From assembly GCA_002362135.1 (NCBI GenBank), contig DETO01000119.1:1-8177 (forward strand): a stretch of DNA of 8,177 bases, in the 5' to 3' direction. The stretch's first letter is position 1. Every line of letters begins with the position of its first letter. This DNA comes from Ruminococcus sp. UBA3286. GTDB lineage: Bacteria; Bacillota; Clostridia; Oscillospirales; Ruminococcaceae. The notes beneath the pieces are model-generated. The model saw nothing but the letters and a program-made list of their open reading frames with translations, made no database searches and was not told the DNA's origin. Made by a program: the position numbers and the translations under genes. This document shows, piece after piece, positions 1 through 6,417 of this stretch.

Positions 1-5
1 ATAAT

Positions 6-32
6 TATAATATAATTTGTTCTTAACAGGAG
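6..32 (+). promoter_or_regulatory. Candidate -10 region and ribosome binding site of the mcrBC operon
   Basis: Two overlapping TATAAT hexamers lie at 6-11 and 11-16, followed by an AGGAG ribosome site at 28-32, seven bases before the ATG at 40. The ribosome site fixes the McrB start. The -10 call is tentative because any -35 box would lie to the left of the window, and the -10 to start distance would leave a very short leader. Confidence 0.45.
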
Positions 33-39
33 CGGTTTT

Positions 40-1791
40 ATGAATTTTATATACGAGCTGTCAAAATGTAGGGAAATAATCCCTGATGAATATGACGGAA
101 GTTATGAACTTGTCCGTGAAATTTTAAATTCTTATAAGAATCTTGAGGATCTTTCTCTTGTTGATCACAAAGATCTTTTGCTTCTTTATTCTGCAACCAC
201 AATCATGAGAAAAAAGGGATATTTAGATCAGAAAATAAAAATCAGTTCACTTCCGGCAGAAGAAAAAATGAAGCTTTCGGATACGATCGGGAAAATATGG
301 AATAAGGCTCAGAACAGGGAATATATTCATCATAAAGACGACGATCTTGTTGAGATCGGAATGTTTGAGGCGCTATACTGGACATTTGACAGGCGCGATC
401 CAAAAACGGGAAAACGTCTGAATATCGTTACAAAGCCTTCGCTGGTAAAAGATTTTTTTGCCATGTGCATTGATATAATATCCATGAATGACGATGAAGC
501 GATCTTTAAAAGGGCAGCTGAAATTCTCGATGAACGTTACATAGGAAGCGGATTTGGAGTGGGTTCTGCCTCGCAGATACTGCATTGCCTGAAGCCATGT
601 ACATTTCCTGTTCTCAGCAATAAAGGTTCTGCTTATGATAAATTTGATATTGGTCTTGAAAATTCTGATAAAATTTGCAATTATATTGACAATGTCAGAA
701 AGATCAGGAATTTTCGCGACAGAAATTTCAGATTCAAAAATTATAGAATATTTGACATTGCGCCTGAAAATGCCGTTGAAGAAAAAGTCACGTCATATGT
801 TTCTATCGATACAGGTATAACATTCCCGCTGAACCGCATAATTTACGGGCCTCCCGGAACCGGAAAAACATATCATACCATAAAATATGCTGTTGAGATC
901 GTCGAAAACCGCATATTGGATTCTGACGAAAACTACAGCGAAATACGCAGAAGATACGATGAATACGCATTAAAAGGCAGGATAAAATTTACAACGTTTC
1001 ACCAGTCGTTCGGCTATGAGGACTTTGTTGAAGGGATTAAGCCGATGATTGTTGACAGATACGGCAAGGAAACTATTTCTGCTAATTCAGATACGCATAT
1101 GGTATATCTAACAAAAGATGGCGTTTTCAAAAAAATCTGCCTGCTTGCCAGAAAAAATCCAACACTGAATTACGTAATGATTATAGATGAGATAAATCGC
1201 GGTAATATTTCGCGTATTTTCGGTGAACTCATAACTCTGATAGAGGATACAAAGCGCGGTATGGAAGCTGCTTTGCCGTATTCGGGAGAAATGTTTTCAG
1301 TTCCGCCGAATTTGTATATAATCGGTACTATGAATACTGCCGACCGCTCAATTGCAATTCTCGACACTGCGCTTCGCAGGCGTTTTGACTTTGCGGAAAT
1401 GCTGCCTGAACCCGATCTTCTTACAAGAGATTGTGACGCTGTCGATCTTCGGGAAATGCTAACGGCGATGAATCAGCGCATCGAATATTACTACGATCGC
1501 GAGCATACTATCGGTCATGCTTATTTTATGGAAAACGGAGTATCGATAAATTCCGTGGAGAAGCTCAGAAAAATATTCAAAAGCAGAATAATTCCTCTTA
1601 TGCAGGAGTATTTCTTTGATGATTACGAAAAAATCATGCTTATTCTGAACGACGAAAAGAAGCATAGATTTATTCGTGAACTCGATACGAGATATATAAA
1701 AGATCCGCGGCGCAGAAACTTGTGCATAGGTGATATTGACAGCCTTGAGATAGGTGATTTTATAAATATTTACGGTGGCATTTATGGGTAA
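40..1791 (+). CDS. mcrB: McrB-like AAA+ GTPase of a McrBC-type restriction/defence system
   Basis: This is the motor subunit of a modification-dependent restriction system. In characterised McrBC, McrB binds methylated DNA through its N-terminal domain, forms rings and hydrolyses GTP, while McrC supplies the nuclease. The AAA+ core is complete. Walker A is GPPGTGKT (residues 270-277), the conserved HQSFGYEDFVEGIKP segment is at 321-335, Walker B is IIDEINRGNISRIFGEL (381-397), and the McrB signature MNTADRS (431-437) is followed by the arginine-rich LRRRFDF sensor region (445-451). IGHAYF at 491-496 is also typical. At 583 residues it is longer than E. coli McrB (about 459) because of a 260-residue N-terminal region. 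I cannot assign that region to a known DNA-reading fold. It contains a Gly-rich GFGVGSASQILHCLKP stretch (171-186) resembling segments in other McrB-like N-termini. The 3' end overlaps mcrC, implying translational coupling. Confidence 0.93.
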   Translation: MNFIYELSKCREIIPDEYDGSYELVREILNSYKNLEDLSLVDHKDLLLLYSATTIMRKKGYLDQKIKISSLPAEEKMKLSDTIGKIWNKAQNREYIHHKDDDLVEIGMFEALYWTFDRRDPKTGKRLNIVTKPSLVKDFFAMCIDIISMNDDEAIFKRAAEILDERYIGSGFGVGSASQILHCLKPCTFPVLSNKGSAYDKFDIGLENSDKICNYIDNVRKIRNFRDRNFRFKNYRIFDIAPENAVEEKVTSYVSIDTGITFPLNRIIYGPPGTGKTYHTIKYAVEIVENRILDSDENYSEIRRRYDEYALKGRIKFTTFHQSFGYEDFVEGIKPMIVDRYGKETISANSDTHMVYLTKDGVFKKICLLARKNPTLNYVMIIDEINRGNISRIFGELITLIEDTKRGMEAALPYSGEMFSVPPNLYIIGTMNTADRSIAILDTALRRRFDFAEMLPEPDLLTRDCDAVDLREMLTAMNQRIEYYYDREHTIGHAYFMENGVSINSVEKLRKIFKSRIIPLMQEYFFDDYEKIMLILNDEKKHRFIRELDTRYIKDPRRRNLCIGDIDSLEIGDFINIYGGIYG

Positions 1792-2599
1792 AACTATTTC
1801 TGTACACGTAAACGAAATCATTTTGACGCGTGACGGTGAGTATAAAGCGGAATTCGAAATGCTTGCCGATATGCTGAATCATTGCGATAATGATCTGAAA
1901 AAGTTTATTATCATGAACGGCAAAAATATTAGGACTTCCGCTCATGCAGGAGCGATAAGGCTGATAAATGATACGCAGATCGAAATTCTTCCGAAAGCAG
2001 GCAGTATTCAGGCTTCAAAGACGCTTATGCTGAATAAATTCTGCTCGGCTGCCGATCTGCCGTATTCCTACAGCGAAATATCGGAAAGCGTCAAAAAAGA
2101 TGAAGCGTTCATTGAATTTTTCGTGGAAATGTTTATAACAGAATGCATGAGCATCATCAAAAGGGGATTGATCTCAGAATATCGGACTATTGAGGAAAAT
2201 TCCAATATTCTCAGGGGCAGGCTGATGTTTGCCGAAAATATCCGCAATAATTTTTATCACAGCGAAAAATTTTACGTTCAGTACGAAGAATTCACCATTG
2301 ACAAAGCGGAAAACCGACTTATGAAGTCGGCTGCGGAAATTTTTTTGAAAATCACGGGAATACATCAAAATATAACGCAGCTTCGCCATATTCTACGATA
2401 TCTCGACGGCGTAAACTATTCGGAGAATTTTGACGACGATTTCGCAAGATGTATGGATTCGAGAAATTCAAAAAAGTATGTCAATATGCTGAACATATGC
2501 AGAATGTTTATGCAAAATCACAGTATCAAGCAATATTCTGATAAAAATGTGATCTATGCAATGTTTTGGCAAAATAACGATAAGTCCTATACTCCATAA
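1784..2599 (+). CDS. mcrC: McrC-like protein truncated before its nuclease domain
   Basis: This is the McrC partner of the upstream McrB-like GTPase, but only the N-terminal part is present. Visible family features (271 residues from ATG 1784) are GAIRL...IEILPKAG (56-73), RGLISEY...ENSNILRGRLMFAENIR (127-154, matching the GRIEFAKTIR region of E. coli McrC) and EFTIDKAENRLMKSA (169-183). The family-like ICRMFM...YSDKNVIYAMF stretch (238-261) stops where other McrC proteins continue with an FPMxxLFE-type segment and the PD-(D/E)XK nuclease. Here ten unrelated residues and a stop follow, and those bases form the left arm of a terminator. No nuclease remnant is visible in any downstream frame. 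A GTG at 1775 is in frame, but ATG 1784 is preferred because GGTGG (1774-1778) is a plausible ribosome site. With that start it overlaps mcrB by 8 bp. It may be a decayed pseudogene or a non-cleaving regulator of McrB. Confidence 0.82.
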   Translation: MGKTISVHVNEIILTRDGEYKAEFEMLADMLNHCDNDLKKFIIMNGKNIRTSAHAGAIRLINDTQIEILPKAGSIQASKTLMLNKFCSAADLPYSYSEISESVKKDEAFIEFFVEMFITECMSIIKRGLISEYRTIEENSNILRGRLMFAENIRNNFYHSEKFYVQYEEFTIDKAENRLMKSAAEIFLKITGIHQNITQLRHILRYLDGVNYSENFDDDFARCMDSRNSKKYVNMLNICRMFMQNHSIKQYSDKNVIYAMFWQNNDKSYTP

Positions 2600-2623
2600 A
2601 TTCGGAATATAGGACTTATTTTT
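2580..2623. terminator. Bidirectional hairpin terminator between mcrC and the pectate lyase gene
   Basis: An inverted repeat pairs 2580-2595 with 2604-2619 (ATAAGTCCTATACTCC against ATAAGTCCTATATTCC) around an 8-base loop. On the + strand it runs into TTTTT at 2619-2623. On the - strand it is followed by CGTTATTTT and starts 8 bases after the lyase stop. The single non-matching pair (2592/2607) is C-A in + RNA but a G-U wobble in - RNA, so the hairpin is fully paired only in the lyase transcript. The last codons and the stop of mcrC lie inside the left arm and loop. Confidence 0.8.
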
Positions 2624-2627
2624 GTAA

Positions 2628-5444
2628 TTATTTTACTACAAGCTGTCTGAGTGCGACTAAATCATAAACATCGATCGTGCCGTCCTTGTATACATCGGCA
2701 GCCGACCAATTTTCAAGCTTTCCACACACAAGAAGCCACTTCTGAAGCATGACCAGATCAGCCGTTCCGACTTCGCCGTCGTTATTGATATCGCCGACGA
2801 TAGGCTCAACAACTGTAGTTGTAGTCGTCGTTGCGGGCGGCTGAGTCGTGCTGGTTGTAGTAGTAGTTGTCATTGTTTCGGCAGCCCATTTCTGGCAATC
2901 GCTGTTTGTGAGATCCCATTGCTGGACGTTAGCGCCACTTTCCTTACTTGCTGCGCTTACTTCAACGAAGCGTGCGTCTTTAGAGGCTCTTGTCATGATG
3001 TAGTATGAACCGTCTGTATTTTTTGAAAATTTAAAGAGCATAGAGCTGTCTTTGGTGGAATATTCCGCAATGCTGATATTACCGCCGTTATCCGCTCCGT
3101 TGGCTTTGAGAACGTATTTGCTATCAGCAAGGGAGCGAATATAGTAATAATTTCCGCCGCCTGCAAATTCCTGAAGAATCCACTTCTGGCAATCGTATCC
3201 GTTTGAACTCCATTGCTGTACATTTGTATCGGCTTCCATTTTTCCGCCCTCAATTTCCATTAGCATTCCGCTGTTGAGATTCTTGAATTCATAAACAACG
3301 CTCGTATCCATTTTCGTTCCGGGATTCGAAACAGCTTCGAGAATCCAGTTCTGGCAGCTTGCATTATTTATCTCCCATTGCTGAACATTAGCGCCGCTTT
3401 CTTTGCTTGCGTCGGCTATTTCAACCGCCGATGCGCAATTGGAAATTCTTGTAAGTATTTTATAAGTTCCATCGGAATTTTCAGTGATCATAAACTGCTG
3501 ATTCGTTCCGCCGTTATAATTATAAATATCGATATTTGTGCCGTTTGCGGACTTTTTTCCTGCGACGTCAAGCATAAATGTGCCTCCGTCGCCAACTGCC
3601 GAAGCGATATAGTAGTATCCGTCACCGGCGTCAATAAGTTTCCAGATATCGTGTATCGTATCGCTTGATGAACCCCATTGCTGGACATTAGCGCCATTTT
3701 TAGCGGAAGCGCCTTCGACCTGCATATAAAGTCCCGAATTCGTATTCTTGAATCTGAAAGTTGAGCCGTTTGCGAACGTTGCCGCAACAGGAGCGGAAGG
3801 CCCGTCGGGAGCGGTATTGAAACCTGCGCTGGGAACTCCCTTTGAGCCGAAACGAAGATACATCATATTTCCGTTTGACGACTGACAGCCGCTGTATGTA
3901 TCGCAGTAATTTTTAGCTTCATCAGCTGTAAGTTTAACATAATTGTAATTCGATGCAGGACGCCAAGTACAATTTTTTGCCTGCCCTTCAATACCAAGAC
4001 GCTTGCAGTTTATACCCTTTGAACCGGAATCTGCGAACGCTCCCGGATATGTGACGGAATTCCAGTCGCACACAACGTTTCCTTTGGTAGAAGCGCCGTC
4101 GTAATAGCAATTTTCAGCGAAAAGCTTGCAATCTGAATGAACCGTATAAGCCATGCTAAAGTTGTAAATGTAATTATTGAGCGAGTGGAAATATCCATAA
4201 CGCATAAGACCCGGCGCTCTTGTGAGAGTATCTTTGAATTTACTGCTGATTATTGACATTCTGGGAAAATTATTCTTATTCTTGTAAGAATCTTCCGTAT
4301 CGTCGGGGTAACCCAGTATCAGACCGTATTCGTGAAGTCCAAATGAGCAGTCTGAAACCGTGCAGTAATCGGCGTCATAGCAGCAGGCGAGGAATTTATC
4401 CCAGTCGGGAGTGCCTTCGCCGAGAGTGTTGTAGTCTGAGTGACCAACGAAAGTTACGTGATCTACCCAAAGATTTTCACCGGAACCGAAATAAACAACG
4501 ATAGAGTCGTTTCCGTTGGATTTTGCGTCATGCTTCATTTCGAAATTCTTGATAATTATATTATTTCCAACGCCTTTTCCGGAACTGGTGCAGAACTGCA
4601 CATTATTGAGCGTGTGAGCATTATAACTTCCTATGATAGTTTTGTTGCTATGCACGTAAATTCTTCCGTCCGGGCAGAAAAGATGATTCTGAGAATCCTG
4701 AGTAAGATTCGTAACGCTGATATTATTTGTTACAAGAATCGTATACGGCGTATCAGATTCAGCATATTTTTTAAGAGCTGCAAAATCGGCAGCTTCAACA
4801 ATTTCACCGAAAAGACCGCCAACGTCTCCGGCCTTGATATTTCCTGTATTGTCATTAGCGCAGTATCCTGCAAATCCCTGCAAACCGTCGGAATTAAGAA
4901 GCCACAGCTGATTATCCGCGCCCGTGTAGCCGGCAAGAGTCATTCCGCCCGAACCCTGAGTGAGAGCAAGAGAAGTATCGCTGTAATTGACGATCTTGTA
5001 GTATAGACCGTTTCCAAGGCGGTCATTTTTAACGGGAATAACGTACCAATGCTGAGACTGTACCGATTCGCAGCCATAAACTACAACGCTGTTTCCCTCG
5101 GAAACCTTGTATCCCTTGGGAGTGAGCATACGTCCTGACTGAGCGTTGATCAGCTTGAAATATGTGCCTTTGGAATCAGCTCCGACGCGGTCAAAACGCC
5201 ATGAAGCCGAAAGATCGCTGCCCAGAGCCTTAACGCTGAGAGCGGAATTGTCAGCCGTACCGTTTTCCGTGAGAACTTTGGAATTATCCTTAACAGCAAG
5301 ATTCATAAGCTGCGCGGGATAGTCTGCTGAAGTTGCTGTGGAAACGAGCGATTTTGCAATGTTTCCGAATCCTGTAATTGTGCTGCAAACGAATGAAATA
5401 CAGACAAAAACAGACGTCAGCAGTACATAGATTTTTTTCTTCAT
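2628..5444 (-). CDS. Secreted multimodular pectate lyase (PL1-like) with ricin-type lectin domains and a C-terminal dockerin
   Basis: This is an extracellular enzyme predicted to cleave pectin/polygalacturonate by beta-elimination and to dock onto a cohesin scaffold. A signal peptide covers residues 1-40 (KKK n-region, hydrophobic 6-24, likely cleavage after TATSA). An N-terminal ricin-like beta-trefoil spans about 41-185 (QHW 131-133, NQLW 178-181). The PL1-like parallel beta-helix lies at about 190-545, with WVDHVTF (326-332), acidic residues D313, D347 and D349 as candidate Ca2+ ligands, and TRAPGLMRYGYFHSLNNY (408-425) matching the RxPxxRxGxxHxxNN active-site strand. Two CBM13-like trefoils follow (about 560-703 and 716-856), each opening with FKNxNSG and closing with SKESGANVQQW...CQxW. 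A Thr/Pro linker (859-881) precedes a type I dockerin (884-938) with two Ca2+ loops, D885/N887/D889/D896 and D917/D921/D928; the third position of loop 2 is Tyr919. The ATG has AGGAGG (5451-5456) six bases upstream. Family and fold are clear; the exact substrate is inferred. Confidence 0.93.
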   Translation of the reverse strand: MKKKIYVLLTSVFVCISFVCSTITGFGNIAKSLVSTATSADYPAQLMNLAVKDNSKVLTENGTADNSALSVKALGSDLSASWRFDRVGADSKGTYFKLINAQSGRMLTPKGYKVSEGNSVVVYGCESVQSQHWYVIPVKNDRLGNGLYYKIVNYSDTSLALTQGSGGMTLAGYTGADNQLWLLNSDGLQGFAGYCANDNTGNIKAGDVGGLFGEIVEAADFAALKKYAESDTPYTILVTNNISVTNLTQDSQNHLFCPDGRIYVHSNKTIIGSYNAHTLNNVQFCTSSGKGVGNNIIIKNFEMKHDAKSNGNDSIVVYFGSGENLWVDHVTFVGHSDYNTLGEGTPDWDKFLACCYDADYCTVSDCSFGLHEYGLILGYPDDTEDSYKNKNNFPRMSIISSKFKDTLTRAPGLMRYGYFHSLNNYIYNFSMAYTVHSDCKLFAENCYYDGASTKGNVVCDWNSVTYPGAFADSGSKGINCKRLGIEGQAKNCTWRPASNYNYVKLTADEAKNYCDTYSGCQSSNGNMMYLRFGSKGVPSAGFNTAPDGPSAPVAATFANGSTFRFKNTNSGLYMQVEGASAKNGANVQQWGSSSDTIHDIWKLIDAGDGYYYIASAVGDGGTFMLDVAGKKSANGTNIDIYNYNGGTNQQFMITENSDGTYKILTRISNCASAVEIADASKESGANVQQWEINNASCQNWILEAVSNPGTKMDTSVVYEFKNLNSGMLMEIEGGKMEADTNVQQWSSNGYDCQKWILQEFAGGGNYYYIRSLADSKYVLKANGADNGGNISIAEYSTKDSSMLFKFSKNTDGSYYIMTRASKDARFVEVSAASKESGANVQQWDLTNSDCQKWAAETMTTTTTTSTTQPPATTTTTTVVEPIVGDINNDGEVGTADLVMLQKWLLVCGKLENWSAADVYKDGTIDVYDLVALRQLVVK

Positions 5445-5450
5445 AACGAT

Positions 5451-5456
5451 CCTCCT
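5451..5456 (-). promoter_or_regulatory. Ribosome binding site of the pectate lyase gene
   Basis: The reverse strand reads AGGAGG, a full anti-16S match, six bases before the ATG at 5444. It fixes the start that gives a proper signal peptide. Confidence 0.9.
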
Positions 5457-5481
5457 ATGATTAGTTTAAACTTATATATGT

Positions 5482-5510
5482 ATTATACAAAATCTGGAGA
5501 ACTTTGTCAA
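5482..5510 (-). promoter_or_regulatory. Consensus sigma-A promoter for the pectate lyase gene
   Basis: Reading the reverse strand, TTGACA (5505-5510) is separated by exactly 17 bases from TATAAT (5482-5487). Both boxes match consensus perfectly. Transcription should start near 5475, giving a leader of roughly 30 bases with the AGGAGG ribosome site in it. A second TATAAT-like box (reverse of 5513-5518) lies just upstream but lacks an evident -35. Confidence 0.88.
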
Positions 5511-5559
5511 TGAATTATAGTATCGTTTTTGGAGGATTATTTAGCTATATAACTTTTTG

Positions 5560-5608
5560 TGTATAAAATAATCTGTTTTGCATCGGTGGGAAAAGATTAT
5601 TTTATACA
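5560..5608. repeat. 15-bp perfect inverted repeat between the HAD gene and the lyase promoter
   Basis: TGTATAAAATAATCT (5560-5574) pairs perfectly with AGATTATTTTATACA (5594-5608) around a 19-base loop. It begins 7 bases after the HAD stop codon, the usual place for a terminator. However, the stem is almost all A/T and the - strand continues with CAAAAAG rather than a T run. It is either a weak, non-canonical terminator for the HAD gene or an operator-like palindrome about 50 bases upstream of the lyase -35 box. Nothing else is recognised in the 5445-5614 spacer apart from the promoter and ribosome site. Confidence 0.6.
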
Positions 5609-5614
5609 TTATGC

Positions 5615-6214
5615 TTAGATTTTCTTTGCCAGAGCGGTAAGCTTTCTGTAGGCGTCTTTCCAATCATATACTCGGATAATATTTTTGTGCCGCACGCCTT
5701 TATTATAGCGGTTGTCAAACAGCAATACCTTAACGTTTCTTTTAGCAAGATAAAGGGCGATATCAGGTCTGTCGTCGATCATGACATCAGCCGAAACGCT
5801 TCTTATGCCTTTCATTTTATCGGAAGGCCCTCTGCTGTCGGAGCAGAAGAAAATTCCGCTGAACTTAAATCCATGCTCCCTGAGCCATTTTTTATATAAA
5901 TTTCTGCTGTATCTGCCCAGAAAATTCTCATGCGACGCAAATTTACGCGCCGTTATCTGATAAACTTCATGACCGTCGTTCATCAATTTTCTCACGGCAG
6001 CCGCGGCATATTTTCTTGGCGGCCATGTTTTGCAGTATGTAAAAAAATATCTGATACCGAAAATCAGTTCCTGAATTTTGCTGCAATTAAAAATTTTGCT
6101 CGGATTAAAAGCGTTCGGATTTTCCGGTTTTCTTTTGAACCATTTTTCGCCGTATTGAAAGATATATTCCGACATATCGGTCAATACGCCGTCACAATCC
6201 ACTCCGATTATCAT
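5615..6214 (-). CDS. HAD-superfamily phosphatase, 5'-nucleotidase (NT5C/YqfW)-like
   Basis: This is a predicted cytoplasmic Mg2+-dependent phosphohydrolase of 199 residues, the usual size for the bacterial NT5C/YqfW-like group. HAD motif I is VDCDGVLTD (5-13) with D6 as the expected nucleophile and D8 as the acid/base. Motif II is the Thr of ITAR (T88), motif III is a Lys in SDKMKGI (K133 or K135), and motif IV is DVMIDDRPD (143-151) with D147/D148 as Mg2+ ligands. There is no signal peptide or membrane segment. The substrate cannot be read from sequence: deoxynucleotide 5'-phosphates are the family guess, but many such proteins remain uncharacterised. The start ATG has AGGAGGG (6222-6228) seven bases upstream. 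The first base of that site lies in the target duplication of the adjoining MITE-like element, so its upstream DNA is now the element. Confidence 0.85.
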   Translation of the reverse strand: MIIGVDCDGVLTDMSEYIFQYGEKWFKRKPENPNAFNPSKIFNCSKIQELIFGIRYFFTYCKTWPPRKYAAAAVRKLMNDGHEVYQITARKFASHENFLGRYSRNLYKKWLREHGFKFSGIFFCSDSRGPSDKMKGIRSVSADVMIDDRPDIALYLAKRNVKVLLFDNRYNKGVRHKNIIRVYDWKDAYRKLTALAKKI

Positions 6215-6221
6215 TTTACAG

Positions 6222-6228
6222 CCCTCCT
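6222..6228 (-). promoter_or_regulatory. Ribosome binding site of the HAD gene, abutting the MITE
   Basis: The reverse strand reads AGGAGGG seven bases before the ATG at 6214. Only two bases of the TTA duplication separate it from the element's outer end at 6231, so the leader of this transcript must contain or start in the element. Confidence 0.85.
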
Positions 6229-6230
6229 TA

Positions 6231-6251
6231 GAGCCTGTTCAGTATCTTTTT
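6231..6251 (+). repeat. Left terminal inverted repeat of the MITE
   Basis: This 21-base repeat begins GAGCCTGTTCAGTATC and is the exact reverse complement of 6370-6390. It lies directly against the TTA at 6228-6230. Confidence 0.85.
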
Positions 6252-6369
6252 ATGTGCGGATTTTTGAGCATAATTTTGTCGATTACAATGAAAAAATCCG
6301 CAGGCATACTGACGTATGGCAAGGATTTTTGACGCAGTAAGCGTCAAAATTTGCCGAAAAGACGTGCGA

Positions 6370-6390
6370 AAAAAGATACTGAACAGGCTC
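6370..6390 (-). repeat. Right terminal inverted repeat of the MITE
   Basis: This 21-base repeat is the exact reverse complement of 6231-6251. It ends ACAGGCTC and is followed at once by the second TTA copy at 6391-6393. Confidence 0.85.
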
Positions 6391-6403
6391 TTACACCAAA
6401 ATA

Positions 6404-6409
6404 ACGGAG
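6404..6409 (+). promoter_or_regulatory. Ribosome binding site deciding the carboxypeptidase start
   Basis: A CGGAGG core at 6405-6410 sits seven bases before ATG 6418. It favours this start over an in-frame ATG at 6316 that lies inside the MITE and has no comparable ribosome site. Confidence 0.8.
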
Positions 6410-6417
6410 GAATCAAA

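Larger units (their letters stand above)
6231..6390. mobile_element. 160-bp MITE-like non-autonomous element with 21-bp perfect terminal inverted repeats
   Basis: The ends are exact inverted copies of each other over 21 bases, starting GAGCCTGTTCAG at 6231 and ending with its complement at 6390. Both flanks carry TTA (6228-6230 and 6391-6393), consistent with a 3-bp target duplication. The interior encodes no transposase. It folds into hairpins: TGCGGATTTTT (6255-6265) with AAAAATCCGCA (6292-6302), CATAC (6305-6309) with GTATG (6314-6318), and TTTTGACGC (6327-6335) with GCGTCAAAA (6341-6349), the last extendable by GGCAA/TTGCC (6318-6322/6351-6355). GAGCCTGTTC-type ends and a 3-bp TNA duplication resemble IS5-family elements (ISL2/IS1031-type groups). 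That parentage is inferred from memory of the family, not searched. Each terminal repeat reads KKILNRL in one outward frame. Confidence 0.78.

Noticed and set aside
1459..1821. 120-residue open frame on the - strand across the mcrB/mcrC junction
   Set aside because: It is antisense to the conserved McrB C-terminus and McrC start, with no ribosome site or family features.
4440..5006. 188-residue open frame on the + strand inside the lyase gene
   Set aside because: It lies antisense to well-conserved pectate lyase and lectin sequence, has no ribosome site and resembles no recognised protein.
5930..6340. 136-residue + strand open frame over the HAD gene
   Set aside because: It is antisense to the HAD motifs and ends inside the MITE, with no supporting ribosome site.
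6327..6349. Hairpin TTTTGACGC/GCGTCAAAA as a stand-alone terminator or operator
   Set aside because: It lies within the MITE as part of its internal structure, and no T run follows on the + strand, so it is described with the element.
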